A program made the position numbers and the translations under genes. A stretch of 64,000 nt of DNA from Pectobacterium carotovorum. Lineage in GTDB: Bacteria > Pseudomonadota > Gammaproteobacteria > Enterobacterales > Enterobacteriaceae. Under the pieces are notes generated by a model that saw only the letters and a program-made list of their open reading frames with translations, did not search any database and was not told the origin of the DNA. The stretch lies in assembly GCA_016415585.1 (NCBI GenBank), contig CP066552.1:3410001-3474000 (forward strand), given 5' to 3'. Below are positions 20,363-30,250 of this stretch, piece after piece; position 1 is the first letter of the stretch; every line of letters begins with the position of its first letter.

Positions 20363-23317
20363 ATGACAGCAGCGCGGCGATTCTCATTAAAAAGAACCGT
20401 TTCATTAAAAAATCACGTATTCAGGCAATCAATCATCGCGGCCAATATCAGTCTCGCATTGCTGATGTTGGCAGGCTGCGGCAGTGGTGGAGGTGGCGGC
20501 GGTGAAACCGCCAGCGTCGCGCCAACATCGCCGCCCACAACGACACCGACTACGCCGACTACGCCAACCACACCTACGACGCCGGAAACGCCGACAGCAT
20601 CCGCCGTTAAAGTCGGGATTATTGATTCCGGGCTGGAAGCGGCTCGCCCAGAATTTAATTACAGCAATCTCCATTTCACCTCTTTTGTCGGCGGTTCACA
20701 GCTTAACGATAATCAGGGCGTTAACGGCCACGGCACACTGGTGGCACTGGCGCTGGCAGGTCTGGCGACGGAAAGCTATGCGGGAGGCGTCGCACCGGAC
20801 AGCGAACTCTATATTGCGCAAACATCGTTGAACAACCGCTTTGACTATCAAAACACTACCTCCGCCGTGAATTGGCTGCTCAATTCAGGCGTGAAAATCA
20901 TCAACATGTCCTATGCGAACGATGAGCGTCTGACAACCGCCGAACAACTGGGCAACGCCAGAAACAATTTTGGCTATCTTTTAATCCGTAACGAATTGAA
21001 AAGCATCGTCGATGCGGAAGCGCTAAGCATTGTCGCCACGGGGAACAATGCCACCTCCACGCCGTCACCCAATGTCCAGATCCCACTGATTTTTGGCGAG
21101 ACCTCGCTGCAAAAAGGCATTTTGGCCGTTACGGGCTACATCCCCGAATGGGTCGGGCAGGAAGGCACTGAACGCCCTGCTGAACTTTATCTTTTTGATA
21201 AGTGTGGCAATGCTGCCGCCTATTGCATGAGTGCGCCAGGCTATGTTGATTATCCCGTTTCGGACAGCAGTTCTTCAGAACGAGCTCACGGTACCTCCTT
21301 CGCGGCTCCACGCGTTGCAGGCGGTGCTTCGCGGGTACAGGCCGTCTACCCGTGGATGACCGGATATAACCTGCAACAGACGTTGCTCACTACCGCGACC
21401 TACCACACCGATGGGTATACTCGCTACGACGCAGAGAATTCTTACTACGAAATCATCCGAGACAGCGACGGCAACGTCACAGGAAGTGTTTTCCATCCGG
21501 CCTATATTTCGGTAGCCGACACCGCCAACGGACGCCCTTATAACGATACCTTTGGCTGGGGCGATCTGAACGTCGAAAAAGCGGTAAAAGGCCCGGCCAT
21601 GTTTTATGCCGATAACTTCACCGCGCGTTTAACCGCAGGCGACTATACGTTCGCTAACGATATCAGCGGCGATTACGGCCTGATCGTTAACGGTGCCAGC
21701 AATGCGGGAGGCGTTCTGCATTTGACTGGCAACAACACCTATAAAGGCGATACGCAAATCACCGCTAACAGCCTGTACGTTGACGGCTCCATTGCGGGCA
21801 ACGCCAGCGTATCCGGCTCCGGCACGTTGGCAGGAAAAGGCCGCATTGGCGGTAATGTGAGTAACACGGGTCTTGTTGCCACTACCGCAGACGGCGGGCT
21901 GACCGTCGCCGGCAATTACACTCAGGGCAGCAACGGCCTGCTGAGCGTAACGCTAGCGAATCCGTTCACCGTGGAAGGCAGTGCAGCACTGGATGGCACA
22001 TTGCGCGTTGGCCTGCCCAGCAATACCTACATCGTCCAAACGCAGGAAACACTGCTGCACAGCAATCAGGGTATCAGCGGCGCGTTTCGCACTACCGATC
22101 TCGGGCTGTTCCTGACGGGGAACCTGACTTATGGCAGCAACGATGTCACAGGCGCATTCAGCCGCCTGAACACCGTAGAGGCAGCCACCAGCAGCGGCTT
22201 GCACAGCGCCGCACAATTGCAGACCGCTGCCAATATCGAATCGGCGCTACAGGTTGCCGACCGTTGGTCAACTTTGTCCTCAACCAACGAGCAGCAATCC
22301 AGTTTGCTGGCGAAAGCTGCCGCCTTCCAGCAGTTAGGCAGCGCGAGTGCCGCCGCTACCGCGCTGGATTCGCTATCCGGTCAGGCACACGCCTCCAGCA
22401 ACGCCATTTTGTTTAACAGTCTGGATTATCAGAACCAGCTCCTGAACAACCGACTGGATCTGTTAGGAAGCGGGAAAAACTACGGGCTGTGGATTGAAAC
22501 CGGCAAGCTGCGCGGCGACCTGAATCAATCAGGCTATCTGGGCAGCCATTACGATATCACCCTGACCGCCATCGGTACGGACACCGACTTCAACACGCCG
22601 GGGCTGCGCGCTGGGATTGCCTATACCAACAGCCAGATCAAAGCAGACTACGACGGTAGCGGCGGCAGCAGTGAGAATGAACTGCACGGGGTGATGACCT
22701 ATGCGCGCTATAACCTCACGCCAGAATGGTACGTTCAGGGCAACCTGAGCTATCAGCACGGCCGCGATAAGCTGAAGCGCTCTATCCTGCTGAACAATGT
22801 CGAAGCCGTTTCCAGCAGCACCTCAAGCGATAGCTGGCAGAGCCTGCTCAAAACCGGCTACGCGTTGGCGCTCAACGATATCTTTAGCATACAACCCTAT
22901 GCAGGACTCAAGTACAGCTACCTGTCCACTGGAGGTTTTACGGATACCGGCAGCGCATTGGGTCTGACAGGCGAAGGCAACGATTATTCCCGTACCGTAG
23001 GCCTGACAGGGCTTAACCTGCGCGCCCTGCTGCAATGGAATCAGGGATGGTGGAGCAGCGTCGGCGTGAGCGGCGAGTATCAGCATGCGTTCACCAACCC
23101 ATCGCTTGATGTCTCCGCCCGCTGGAGCGGACTGGGCCGCGAAGGAGAACGCCTCGATATTCCGGGCATTCGACTGGACAAAGATTCGCAGTGGGCGGGC
23201 GTGAGACTGGACGTTGGTAAAGCGGCGGATGCCCGTTTCTTCCTGCGTGCTGACAAACACTTTGCCGATCGTGGTAACGAAGAAGTGCTGCGCGGCGGCG
23301 TCGACGTTTCCTTCTGA
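20363..23317 (+). CDS. Subtilisin-like autotransporter serine protease with lipoprotein signal
   Basis: 984-residue type Va secreted protease. The N-terminus has an extended signal ending in the lipobox LAGC (Cys39), a glycine stretch and a Pro-Thr repeat linker (residues 55-78). The S8 protease domain has Asp88 (GIIDSG), His123 (GHGT) and Ser312 (GTSFAAP). A passenger-associated repeat (LTGNNTYKGDTQI) leads to a C-terminal beta barrel ending in VSF. The layout resembles SphB1 of Bordetella and NalP of Neisseria, lipid-anchored subtilisin autotransporters that process other surface proteins. It has its own terminator; no partner gene is adjacent. Confidence 0.93.
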   Translation: MTAARRFSLKRTVSLKNHVFRQSIIAANISLALLMLAGCGSGGGGGGETASVAPTSPPTTTPTTPTTPTTPTTPETPTASAVKVGIIDSGLEAARPEFNYSNLHFTSFVGGSQLNDNQGVNGHGTLVALALAGLATESYAGGVAPDSELYIAQTSLNNRFDYQNTTSAVNWLLNSGVKIINMSYANDERLTTAEQLGNARNNFGYLLIRNELKSIVDAEALSIVATGNNATSTPSPNVQIPLIFGETSLQKGILAVTGYIPEWVGQEGTERPAELYLFDKCGNAAAYCMSAPGYVDYPVSDSSSSERAHGTSFAAPRVAGGASRVQAVYPWMTGYNLQQTLLTTATYHTDGYTRYDAENSYYEIIRDSDGNVTGSVFHPAYISVADTANGRPYNDTFGWGDLNVEKAVKGPAMFYADNFTARLTAGDYTFANDISGDYGLIVNGASNAGGVLHLTGNNTYKGDTQITANSLYVDGSIAGNASVSGSGTLAGKGRIGGNVSNTGLVATTADGGLTVAGNYTQGSNGLLSVTLANPFTVEGSAALDGTLRVGLPSNTYIVQTQETLLHSNQGISGAFRTTDLGLFLTGNLTYGSNDVTGAFSRLNTVEAATSSGLHSAAQLQTAANIESALQVADRWSTLSSTNEQQSSLLAKAAAFQQLGSASAAATALDSLSGQAHASSNAILFNSLDYQNQLLNNRLDLLGSGKNYGLWIETGKLRGDLNQSGYLGSHYDITLTAIGTDTDFNTPGLRAGIAYTNSQIKADYDGSGGSSENELHGVMTYARYNLTPEWYVQGNLSYQHGRDKLKRSILLNNVEAVSSSTSSDSWQSLLKTGYALALNDIFSIQPYAGLKYSYLSTGGFTDTGSALGLTGEGNDYSRTVGLTGLNLRALLQWNQGWWSSVGVSGEYQHAFTNPSLDVSARWSGLGREGERLDIPGIRLDKDSQWAGVRLDVGKAADARFFLRADKHFADRGNEEVLRGGVDVSF

Positions 23318-23325
23318 TAACGCAT

Positions 23326-23358
23326 GACGCCGATGGCATCATGCGTCGGCGTCTTTTT
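23326..23358 (+). terminator. Terminator after the autotransporter gene
   Basis: Stem GACGCCGA / TCGGCGTC with additional pairing GCAT/ATGC in the loop, followed by five Ts. Confidence 0.9.
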
Positions 23359-23464
23359 GAGGGGAAGAATGCCGCTTGGTTTTTTGATAATGTGCTGCAA
23401 AAATTCGTAGGTCGCCCCCGAGAATGTAAAGTGTGATGATCTGGGTAAGATAAGGAAGAGCGAG

Positions 23465-23836
23465 ATGACACGTGAAAGAGATGAAATTTATCAGCTCGTG
23501 GGCGAGCTGTTGAGGGGCATTCAACATGGCGATCCCGTTGCTCTATTCGCTTTTGGCGTAAGCCCCACGATTTACGAAGAGATTCTTGAAGAACTGGATA
23601 GTGCGCAAGAAAATCTGGCAGATTTGACACTTCCACCTTATGACGTTGCCTTTACCGCTGATAAAACGGGCAGGATACCCCTGTGCAGTTACGAGATTGA
23701 CACCGACCCTCTGCGAAAGAGAGTCGATTGCCAGTTATGGTCTGGAAAGAAAAAAACCGACCTCACACTCATTGCCGATTACCCGGATAAACAGAAGAAA
23801 GTGCCTCTGGTTTTCCGACTCTTGGAGACGCAGTAA
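23465..23836 (+). CDS. Conserved-looking hypothetical protein, 123 residues
   Basis: Not recognised with certainty. The product is acidic and soluble with no signal peptide or membrane span. Its first half is helical (DEIYQLVGELLRGIQHGDP, EEILEELDSAQENLADL) and the second half is probably beta-rich. A GGAAGAG ribosome site before ATG 23465 and codon use like its neighbours support a real gene. It stands alone between the autotransporter and the convergent ABC gene. Confidence 0.7.
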   Translation: MTRERDEIYQLVGELLRGIQHGDPVALFAFGVSPTIYEEILEELDSAQENLADLTLPPYDVAFTADKTGRIPLCSYEIDTDPLRKRVDCQLWSGKKKTDLTLIADYPDKQKKVPLVFRLLETQ

Positions 23837-23928
23837 TCCAATCCCTATTGGGTACGCCGATCGGGCATCCTGTAACCATGTGGATAAACCATAGGCATTA
23901 ACCGATCGGACAGGGGGCCCTAAAAATA

Positions 23929-25731
23929 TCACTCGCCACGCCCGGCAAGGCCACGCTCGCCAAAACCCCTATCAGCACGTTGATGCTGCGCCGCGTCATA
24001 GCCTGTTTGCGTTTCCCATTCATCATGATTATCACTTTCAGCTAACGGTGTCAGATGCAGGTGATGAGTATGCAAGGCGGCCAGCGCTTCCCGATGCGCG
24101 ACGCTGATAATGGCGCTGTCCGGCAAGCCAGTGACCAATGCCTGATAAACCCGCTGCTCGGTCTCAAGATCGAGCGCGCTCGTCGCTTCATCCAGGAAAA
24201 GAAAGTCGGGACGATGCAGCAATGTCCGGGCGACCGCCACTCGCTGCAGCTCGCCGCCGGATAACCGCTGCTGCCAGCGATCTTCGACATTCAGTTGCGA
24301 GGCCATGTCCGGTAATTCACTGTCAATCAGTACCTGACGACACTGCTCGTCAGTGAAGTCCTGCTCGTTAGCGGGGTAGCACAGCGCGGCTTTCAGCGAT
24401 CCCGTTGGAAGGTAGCTTTTTTGCGGTAAAAACAGAGAGCGGCAGCGGCGAGGACGCGTAATCGCCCCGCTACCGTGATGCCATAGCCCGGCACAGGCGC
24501 GCAGCAACGTGCTCTTACCCACGCCGGACGCGCCGTTAATCATCCAGCGTTCGCCGGGTAAAACCTGCCAGTCGTATAATGCCGTCAGCGCACGACCATC
24601 CGGCGTGAGCAGCCGTAAACCCTGACAGGAAAATTCAGATCCATCGTGTTCCGTCACCCGAATAGGCGATGGCGACTGTTCGCTTTTATTCAGCGCTTCT
24701 TCCATATCCTGTAAACGTTTGGTCAACGCCAGCCAGCGCGTGAAGGCCTGATACGCCTGCATAAAATAGCTCAGCGTCGCACCAAGAGAGCCGTAAGCCA
24801 TCTGAATTCGCGTCAAATCACCAAAGGAGATCTCTCCACGCAATAGCTGCGGCAGCGCCAGTAGCGTCGGTAACGGTGAAAGGAAATGGCTAAACAGGCT
24901 CTGACCAAACGACACCTTGAAGCCGCGCAGCAGCACGGACAGCGCATTGTCACGCACGCGCGCAAACCGCTGGGCAAGCCGTTCGCCTTCGCGCGGCCCT
25001 CCCTGATAGAAAGCAATCTGTTCGGCATTTTCACGTAATTGAACGCCCAGAAAGCGGAAGTCACCTTCCGCATTCTGCTGGTTCATGTTCAGCTTGATCA
25101 AAGCCTTACCGAGCCAGTGCGACAGCAAAATCTGGAGAAAGTATTCGATATAAAGGGCATAGACCATATAGCCGGATATCGCCCAGTCGCTGCCCATAAA
25201 CGAGAAGCGCAGCACCCCAGACACCGACCACAGCAGTGCCGTGTACGTTACGGTACTGATGACGACCGAGATAAGACTGAGGAAAAAATTCAGCGAGGCG
25301 GACACCAGCTCATTAACGTCATCGGCAATACGCTGATCGATATTCGACAGCGCACCGTCCCTTTCTATTTCGTAATAAGCCGATGTCCCCGTCCAGCGCC
25401 GGATATAGTGGAGCGTCATCCAGGTACGCCAGCGCAACGCCAGATAGCCTTGACCGAGTACGTTTACCCATCTCAGCATCATGGCACTCAAACCGAGGAT
25501 GAAACTGAAGATAAACAGTGGCTTTATTTGCTCCCAATCCAGCCCAATCAGCGCGTCGGTGAATTTCCCCGATATACGGTTCGCCTCCACGCTGATGTAG
25601 GCCGTACCCAAATTGATGCTAATAATCACCACCAGAATAAACAGCGCCAGATACTTCTCCGGCGTCTGCCAATAGGGCATCAGAATCTGACCGATGCCCG
25701 GTCTTGTCGTACTCGTCTCACTTGCGTTCAT
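23929..25731 (-). CDS. SbmA/YddA-type membrane-ABC transporter fusion
   Basis: 600-residue inner-membrane protein. The N-terminal half has about six membrane helices of the SbmA/BacA type. The C-terminal ATPase domain has Walker A GASGVGKST (about residues 402-410), signature LSGGELQR and Walker B FLFLDEA. The layout matches E. coli YddA and the FusD transporter of the Pectobacterium ferredoxin-uptake locus. It lies 74 bases downstream of the TonB-dependent receptor on the same strand, so the two form an operon. It may move a peptide-like ligand across the inner membrane; direction of transport is inferred, not seen. Confidence 0.88.
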   Translation of the reverse strand: MNASETSTTRPGIGQILMPYWQTPEKYLALFILVVIISINLGTAYISVEANRISGKFTDALIGLDWEQIKPLFIFSFILGLSAMMLRWVNVLGQGYLALRWRTWMTLHYIRRWTGTSAYYEIERDGALSNIDQRIADDVNELVSASLNFFLSLISVVISTVTYTALLWSVSGVLRFSFMGSDWAISGYMVYALYIEYFLQILLSHWLGKALIKLNMNQQNAEGDFRFLGVQLRENAEQIAFYQGGPREGERLAQRFARVRDNALSVLLRGFKVSFGQSLFSHFLSPLPTLLALPQLLRGEISFGDLTRIQMAYGSLGATLSYFMQAYQAFTRWLALTKRLQDMEEALNKSEQSPSPIRVTEHDGSEFSCQGLRLLTPDGRALTALYDWQVLPGERWMINGASGVGKSTLLRACAGLWHHGSGAITRPRRCRSLFLPQKSYLPTGSLKAALCYPANEQDFTDEQCRQVLIDSELPDMASQLNVEDRWQQRLSGGELQRVAVARTLLHRPDFLFLDEATSALDLETEQRVYQALVTGLPDSAIISVAHREALAALHTHHLHLTPLAESDNHDEWETQTGYDAAQHQRADRGFGERGLAGRGE

Positions 25732-25805
25732 GCGCCGTTTCTACCTGCTGATTCGTGTGAATGACCGTTCTCGTCATTTGTCGAACGGATTGGTCGAACG
25801 GATGA

Positions 25806-28181
25806 TCAAAACGAATACGTCCCGGTGAGACGCCACGTCCGCCCTTCCTTCACCCCGATATACAGTGGCGTGGTGCTGGTGTAGTAGATATCGCGATCGA
25901 AGACGTTATTAACCCCTAGCGTCAGCGACCAGTCAGGCTGGCGATAGAACACCGATGCATCGGTTGACGCCGAGCTGCCGATACTGAAGGCGTTATTGCT
26001 CGGACCGTTCTGCGTTTTCGATGAACCGCTGATACCGACTGAGGCACCCGCCCCCTGATAGCGCCCAGACTGCACTTCATAAGACGTCCACACGTTTCCA
26101 GAGTGGCGCGGCGTAATCGTGCTGCGAACGGTGGTAGGATCCTTGTTATCCGAATAGGTATAGCTGGCCGTGACGTCCCATCCCGGCAGCAAAGAGCCGT
26201 TCAGATCCACGTCAAAACCTTCACTTTTGCGTCCCGTTGTTGCAATCGGGAAACCACTACTATCCGTTACCGTCAGGTTTTTTTGCTCAATGCTGAATAC
26301 GGCTGTCGTCAGCGTCAGGTTATCGTCGAGCAGGTTGAATTTCAGCCCGGCCTCTTTAGACTGCCCCGTTGTTGGCGGAAGCTGGACACCAGAGCGCGAG
26401 ACCTGCGCACTGCCGCTAAAGCTATTCAGCAAGTTGGCGTAAATCGTCACGTCCGGTGTGATATCGAAGCTGACGCCATAGTTGGGGATCCATTTGGTCG
26501 CGGTATACGTCGAGGCACGCGATCCCACCAGATAGCTGTTGTCCCATGTCGAACGTTTAACGGCCAGTTGGAAATGCAGGCGGTCAAAGACGTCAATCTG
26601 ATCCTGGAACAAGAAACCGCTTTGAATCAGTTTGGAGGTATACGTCCGGCTGTTCGGTTCACCGATGCCGGGGAACACTAATGAATCCGGGTTATAGACA
26701 TTGCCATTAGTCATCAGGATGAAATTGCCGTCATAGCTGGCATAACGTTCATGCTTATAGTCATGACCGAATAGCAGCGTCTGGGTGACTGGCCCAGTTT
26801 CGATTTTCCCCCGAATGTCATTTTGTTGGCTCCACGTCTGATTGGTGGATTTATAAGCCAGCGGGTGGCTGGTTTTGTCGCCATTAGCGGCAATCAGCAG
26901 CGTTTCGTTCATCTTCATCTGAGACGCGGCGCTCTGAAAACCGGCTTTGCTATTGAACGTCCAATCGCCGACGAGCTTTTGCTCCAGCTCATAATACGCA
27001 TTCGTCGTTTTTGTCTTGTTATGATCGTCTTTATCGCCCAGACGATATTCCGGCAGCTTCTGTATTCTCCCGTTGGCGTAAATCGTCCCGGCTGGCCCCG
27101 ACTTACGCGCCTGATTCACTTCTGCGCCAACCGTGATCCGCGTCTTGTCATTCTGCCAGGTCAAGGCGGGGGCTAAATAATCGCCGTGGTTGCCGTTGTA
27201 ATCAGGAAAGGAATGCTGAGATTTCATGGTTGAGGCGTTCAAACGGTAGCTAAGCGATTTGTCATCCGTAATCGCGCCGCCCAGATCGATAGCCGTTTTG
27301 AATTCTCCGTAACGCGCCGCTTCTACCTTGAGAACATGCAATGGCTCTGTGACCGGCTTTTTACGCACGACGTTAATCGTCCCTGCGGCGGAACTGCTCC
27401 CCGCCAGCACCGACTGCGGCCCTTTCAGCACTTCTACCCGTTCGATGCCTTCAATCGCCGTCCCCTGGCCGATACCCGCATTGCTGGATCCCGACAAGCC
27501 ATCCGTCGCACCGGACGTCACAGCATAGCCGCGCATCCAGTACGTAGGCGTGCCACGGTTTGACTGAATGGTGACCACGCTACCTGAGTTTTTTAACGCA
27601 TCTTCCAGCGACGTTGCCTGACGGGCGTTAATCAGCTTATTACTGATCACTTGCACCGACTGCGCCGTTTGCTGCAACGATGTACTGGTGCGTAATGCCG
27701 AAGACGACGTGCTGGGGTTCAATACTGTTTCATCTTCACTCCCCGCACTGACCGTAATCGCGGGCAGCGTTTTGTCGCTGGCCTGCGCCACTTCTGCATC
27801 ATTGGCACGAGAAGAAACAATGGTCAGCGTGCCATTGTCCGTCGTCGTCAGTAATAAAGGCGTGCCTTGTAATAAACTCAGAATCGCCTGGCGCGTCGAA
27901 TAATTACCATTCAGCGCGGCACTCTGGTAATTCGCCACCAGCGCAGGATTAAAAGAGAGCGTTTGTTTGCTTTGGTTGGCGATAGCCAATAAGCCTTTTT
28001 GCAGATCGCCCGCCGGAATAGCAAAAGCGATCGTGTCATTTTCACCGGCGGCGTAGACGCTAACAGGAACGGCCGTCGCCCCCATGAATAGCGCAGAATG
28101 AATCGCCAGCATATTCGTGAAAAATAAGCGTTTCTTAAAACTTAACCCCAGAGCGGGAGAGGCAGCATTACGTTTTTTCAT
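25806..28181 (-). CDS. TonB-dependent outer-membrane receptor with signalling domain
   Basis: 791-residue FpvA/FecA-class transducer. A signal peptide (about residues 1-45) is followed by an STN signalling domain (about 50-122) that talks to a FecR-type regulator, a plug domain with RGYAVTSG and VEVLKGPQSVLAG, and a 22-strand barrel ending in TYSF. It is divergent from the sigma/FecR pair, the classic arrangement for cell-surface signalling. The family usually takes up siderophores, but ligand specificity cannot be read from the sequence. The gene is preceded by the promoter-like motif shared with two other local operons. Confidence 0.93.
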   Translation of the reverse strand: MKKRNAASPALGLSFKKRLFFTNMLAIHSALFMGATAVPVSVYAAGENDTIAFAIPAGDLQKGLLAIANQSKQTLSFNPALVANYQSAALNGNYSTRQAILSLLQGTPLLLTTTDNGTLTIVSSRANDAEVAQASDKTLPAITVSAGSEDETVLNPSTSSSALRTSTSLQQTAQSVQVISNKLINARQATSLEDALKNSGSVVTIQSNRGTPTYWMRGYAVTSGATDGLSGSSNAGIGQGTAIEGIERVEVLKGPQSVLAGSSSAAGTINVVRKKPVTEPLHVLKVEAARYGEFKTAIDLGGAITDDKSLSYRLNASTMKSQHSFPDYNGNHGDYLAPALTWQNDKTRITVGAEVNQARKSGPAGTIYANGRIQKLPEYRLGDKDDHNKTKTTNAYYELEQKLVGDWTFNSKAGFQSAASQMKMNETLLIAANGDKTSHPLAYKSTNQTWSQQNDIRGKIETGPVTQTLLFGHDYKHERYASYDGNFILMTNGNVYNPDSLVFPGIGEPNSRTYTSKLIQSGFLFQDQIDVFDRLHFQLAVKRSTWDNSYLVGSRASTYTATKWIPNYGVSFDITPDVTIYANLLNSFSGSAQVSRSGVQLPPTTGQSKEAGLKFNLLDDNLTLTTAVFSIEQKNLTVTDSSGFPIATTGRKSEGFDVDLNGSLLPGWDVTASYTYSDNKDPTTVRSTITPRHSGNVWTSYEVQSGRYQGAGASVGISGSSKTQNGPSNNAFSIGSSASTDASVFYRQPDWSLTLGVNNVFDRDIYYTSTTPLYIGVKEGRTWRLTGTYSF

Positions 28182-28643
28182 TTTTCCCTCGTCAATTGCT
28201 TCAACAAATCAGTTTTTATTGGTCTTCGTATGATTTGTGCAATGACGATGAAAAAGTGACAGCAGGAAGTCATTTTTTCCCGTAATTATTTCTCAAACCA
28301 ATATAAGAGATTGATTTTATAAAAATTTTATTTGTGATTTTTAAATAAAAAAGAAATCAGCTTATTGCCAGCCTAGTTTACTTGCCTCATATCACGCTCC
28401 CCGTCTCTCTCTTCTAAGGCAGTGGCATAAAATGAAGCGCTAACACGAAGCCCCCCAGAAATAGCGATTTCCCCATTCCAATCAGCAACAGAACATTTCT
28501 AACTAACCATAGAAAAAAAACGTGGTTTGGCTCCTGCAAATTTTGACTTAAAAACAGCACAGGACGCATCGTTCCTTTTGTTCTGCGGCCCTGGGGTATC
28601 CCGGCTCAAGCATTGTTGTGATTTACGCTATTTAAGGATGCCC
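28182..28643. other. Divergent intergenic region between receptor and sigma factor
   Basis: About 460 bases. The left part holds the shared promoter motif of the receptor operon; the middle is very AT-rich. No clear Fur box (GATAATnATTATC type) was found, which is odd for an iron-type receptor. The sigma gene lacks the shared motif upstream. Confidence 0.5.
28227..28262 (-). promoter_or_regulatory. Candidate ECF-sigma promoter of receptor operon
   Basis: On the minus strand: an A6 tract, 13 bases, then TCACTTTTTC, four bases, TCATTGCACA and ATC. The same order of blocks occurs upstream of tonB (30251) and of the pmbA-like gene (32607). It ends about 45 bases before the receptor start. Likely recognised by the FecI-type sigma encoded next door; this is inference. 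Confidence 0.65.
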
Positions 28644-29165
28644 ATGTACACAGAGGCTGTTAAAAAACCCGACTTACTGTCGCTGATATTTCGCAGCGAT
28701 TATCGCTGGCTAACGGAAAAATTACGCCGCCGTATTGCCTACGGCTGTGAAGCGGAAGATGTCGCCTCTGAGGCATTTTTACGTTTAGCGTCTCTGCCGA
28801 ATCTCGCCAACGTACAAGAACCGCGTGCGATGCTCACTACGCTCGCCAAACGCGTACTGTATGAAAACTGGCGTCGTCGCGATCTGGAAAAATCCTATCT
28901 CACGGCGCTGGCAAGTAAACCTGAATTTCACCATCCGTCGCCGGAAGAGCAACAGCTTTTGATGGAAGCGCTGCTCACAATCGATCAGGCGCTGGATGGG
29001 CTATCCATCAAAGCACGACAGGCCTTTCTGTTCAGCCAGCTTGACGGCATGACCTATGCCGACATTGCCGTACAGCTCGATGTCTCCGCCAGCATGGTGA
29101 GGAAGTATATCGCCAAAGCGCTGACCAACTGCTATCTGGCCACGCAGGACAGCAGTGACTTATAG
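28644..29165 (+). CDS. FecI-type ECF sigma factor
   Basis: 173-residue extracytoplasmic-function sigma factor, the length of FecI. Region 2 spans about residues 10-80 (SDYRWLTEKLRRRI, AEDVASEAFLRL, RAMLTTLAKRVLYENWRRR). Region 4 at about 115-165 has the helix-turn-helix DGMTYADIAVQLDVSASMVRKYI. ATG 28644 is preferred because an AAGG site lies six bases upstream; longer readings add unrelated residues. It is followed by a FecR-type gene nine bases on. Probably activates the receptor, tonB and protease operons in this block. Confidence 0.92.
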   Translation: MYTEAVKKPDLLSLIFRSDYRWLTEKLRRRIAYGCEAEDVASEAFLRLASLPNLANVQEPRAMLTTLAKRVLYENWRRRDLEKSYLTALASKPEFHHPSPEEQQLLMEALLTIDQALDGLSIKARQAFLFSQLDGMTYADIAVQLDVSASMVRKYIAKALTNCYLATQDSSDL

Positions 29166-29174
29166 GTGAACCGC

Positions 29175-30143
29175 ATGGCAAGACGACACATGGACGACCC
29201 GATTGCCGAAGAGGCAATTGAATGGATGGTGCTGCTGCGCTCCGGTGAAGCAACCCAGACCGATTACGATGAGTACCGCCGCTGGCGATACGAAAACCCG
29301 CTGCACGAGCGAGCCTGCCAACGCATTGAGCGAACGCTGGGGAAATTCCAGCCGCTGCTTGCCGCGCTGCCTCATGAGCCGATTCGTCAGGCGCTCTTAG
29401 CACCATCAGGCCGACGGAAAGTCCTGCAATACGGGCTGGGGATGGTGGCTGTCGCGTCGCTAAGCAGCCTGATGTTTAATCAGCATTACCCTCTGTCACC
29501 GCTTCTGTCCGACGTAAAAACCGCAACGGCACAGCGCCAACAGGTTCCACTCAGTGACGGCAGTATGCTCATGTTGAACGCGCGTACCGCTGTCGATATC
29601 AATGTGCACCCAGAAACGCCAGTGCGCCAGGTTGCGCTACATAACGGCGGTATCTTCGCCAATATTCAGCCAGATACGCAGCGCCCCTTCGTGATCGCCA
29701 CTGGTATGGGCGATATCGTCGCCCTTCAGGCCAATGTGAACGTGCGTTATGAAAGCGGTGGTATCCATGTCGGCGTGTTGGACAACATCGCCAAAATTAC
29801 CAACCACGCCGGACAAAGCCTGCGCCTTCACGCGGGTCAGGGTGTCTGGTTCGATCGTTCCACACTCTATCACGTCGCCGTTACGCCGGAATCAGAAACA
29901 GACTGGTTACACGGCCGGCTGGAAGTACGCGATCGTTCGTTGGCTTCCGTCATCAGTACGCTACGTGATTACACCCCCGGCATCATCCGGCTGGATCCTG
30001 CTATCGCCGATCTGCGCGTCAGCGGGAATTTCCCGCTCGATAATCTGAACTACACGCTGGATTCGCTGGCGCAAACCATGCCTATCGCAATTGTGCATAC
30101 CACCGATTACTGGATACATATCCGCGCCGCCAGACCGACATAA
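29175..30143 (+). CDS. FecR-type sigma regulator
   Basis: 322-residue inner-membrane protein. It has an N-terminal cytoplasmic domain (DUF4880-like, AEEAIEWMVLLRSGEATQTDYDEYRRW), a membrane span at about residues 80-98, a periplasmic FecR domain (LSDGSMLMLNARTAVDI, GMGDIVALQANVNVRY), and a C-terminal STN-like region that would contact the receptor signalling domain. ATG 29175 is preferred over GTG 29166 because AGGTG lies six bases before it. Relays ligand binding at the receptor to the adjacent sigma factor. Confidence 0.92.
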   Translation: MARRHMDDPIAEEAIEWMVLLRSGEATQTDYDEYRRWRYENPLHERACQRIERTLGKFQPLLAALPHEPIRQALLAPSGRRKVLQYGLGMVAVASLSSLMFNQHYPLSPLLSDVKTATAQRQQVPLSDGSMLMLNARTAVDINVHPETPVRQVALHNGGIFANIQPDTQRPFVIATGMGDIVALQANVNVRYESGGIHVGVLDNIAKITNHAGQSLRLHAGQGVWFDRSTLYHVAVTPESETDWLHGRLEVRDRSLASVISTLRDYTPGIIRLDPAIADLRVSGNFPLDNLNYTLDSLAQTMPIAIVHTTDYWIHIRAARPT

Positions 30144-30154
30144 ACGGTAAGCCA

Positions 30155-30179
30155 CAAAAAAACGCCGGGAGCGTTTTTT
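30155..30179 (+). terminator. Terminator after the FecR-type gene
   Basis: Short stem AAAAACGC / GCGTTTTTT around CGGGA, 12 bases after the stop codon. It separates the sigma/FecR operon from tonB. Confidence 0.85.
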
Positions 30180-30206
30180 GACGTCACGACGTGACGGCCC
30201 GTCAGG

Positions 30207-30230
30207 GTGGCAACCAAGGACGGTTGCCAC
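30207..30230. repeat. Perfect inverted repeat before tonB promoter
   Basis: GTGGCAACC and GGTTGCCAC separated by six bases, directly followed by an A7 tract and then the shared promoter motif. It could be an operator or an RNA hairpin; no T run follows, so it is not a plain terminator. Confidence 0.5.
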
Positions 30231-30250
30231 AAAAAAATTTCGCGCGCATG

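Noticed and set aside
25039..25764. 241-codon plus-strand open frame
   Set aside because: Antisense to the ABC transporter gene, with a biased composition (many His, Gln, Arg) and no family features.
28182..28643. Search for a Fur box at the TonB receptor/sigma divergent region
   Set aside because: No sequence close to the GATAATnATTATC pattern was found; only loose AT-rich partial matches.
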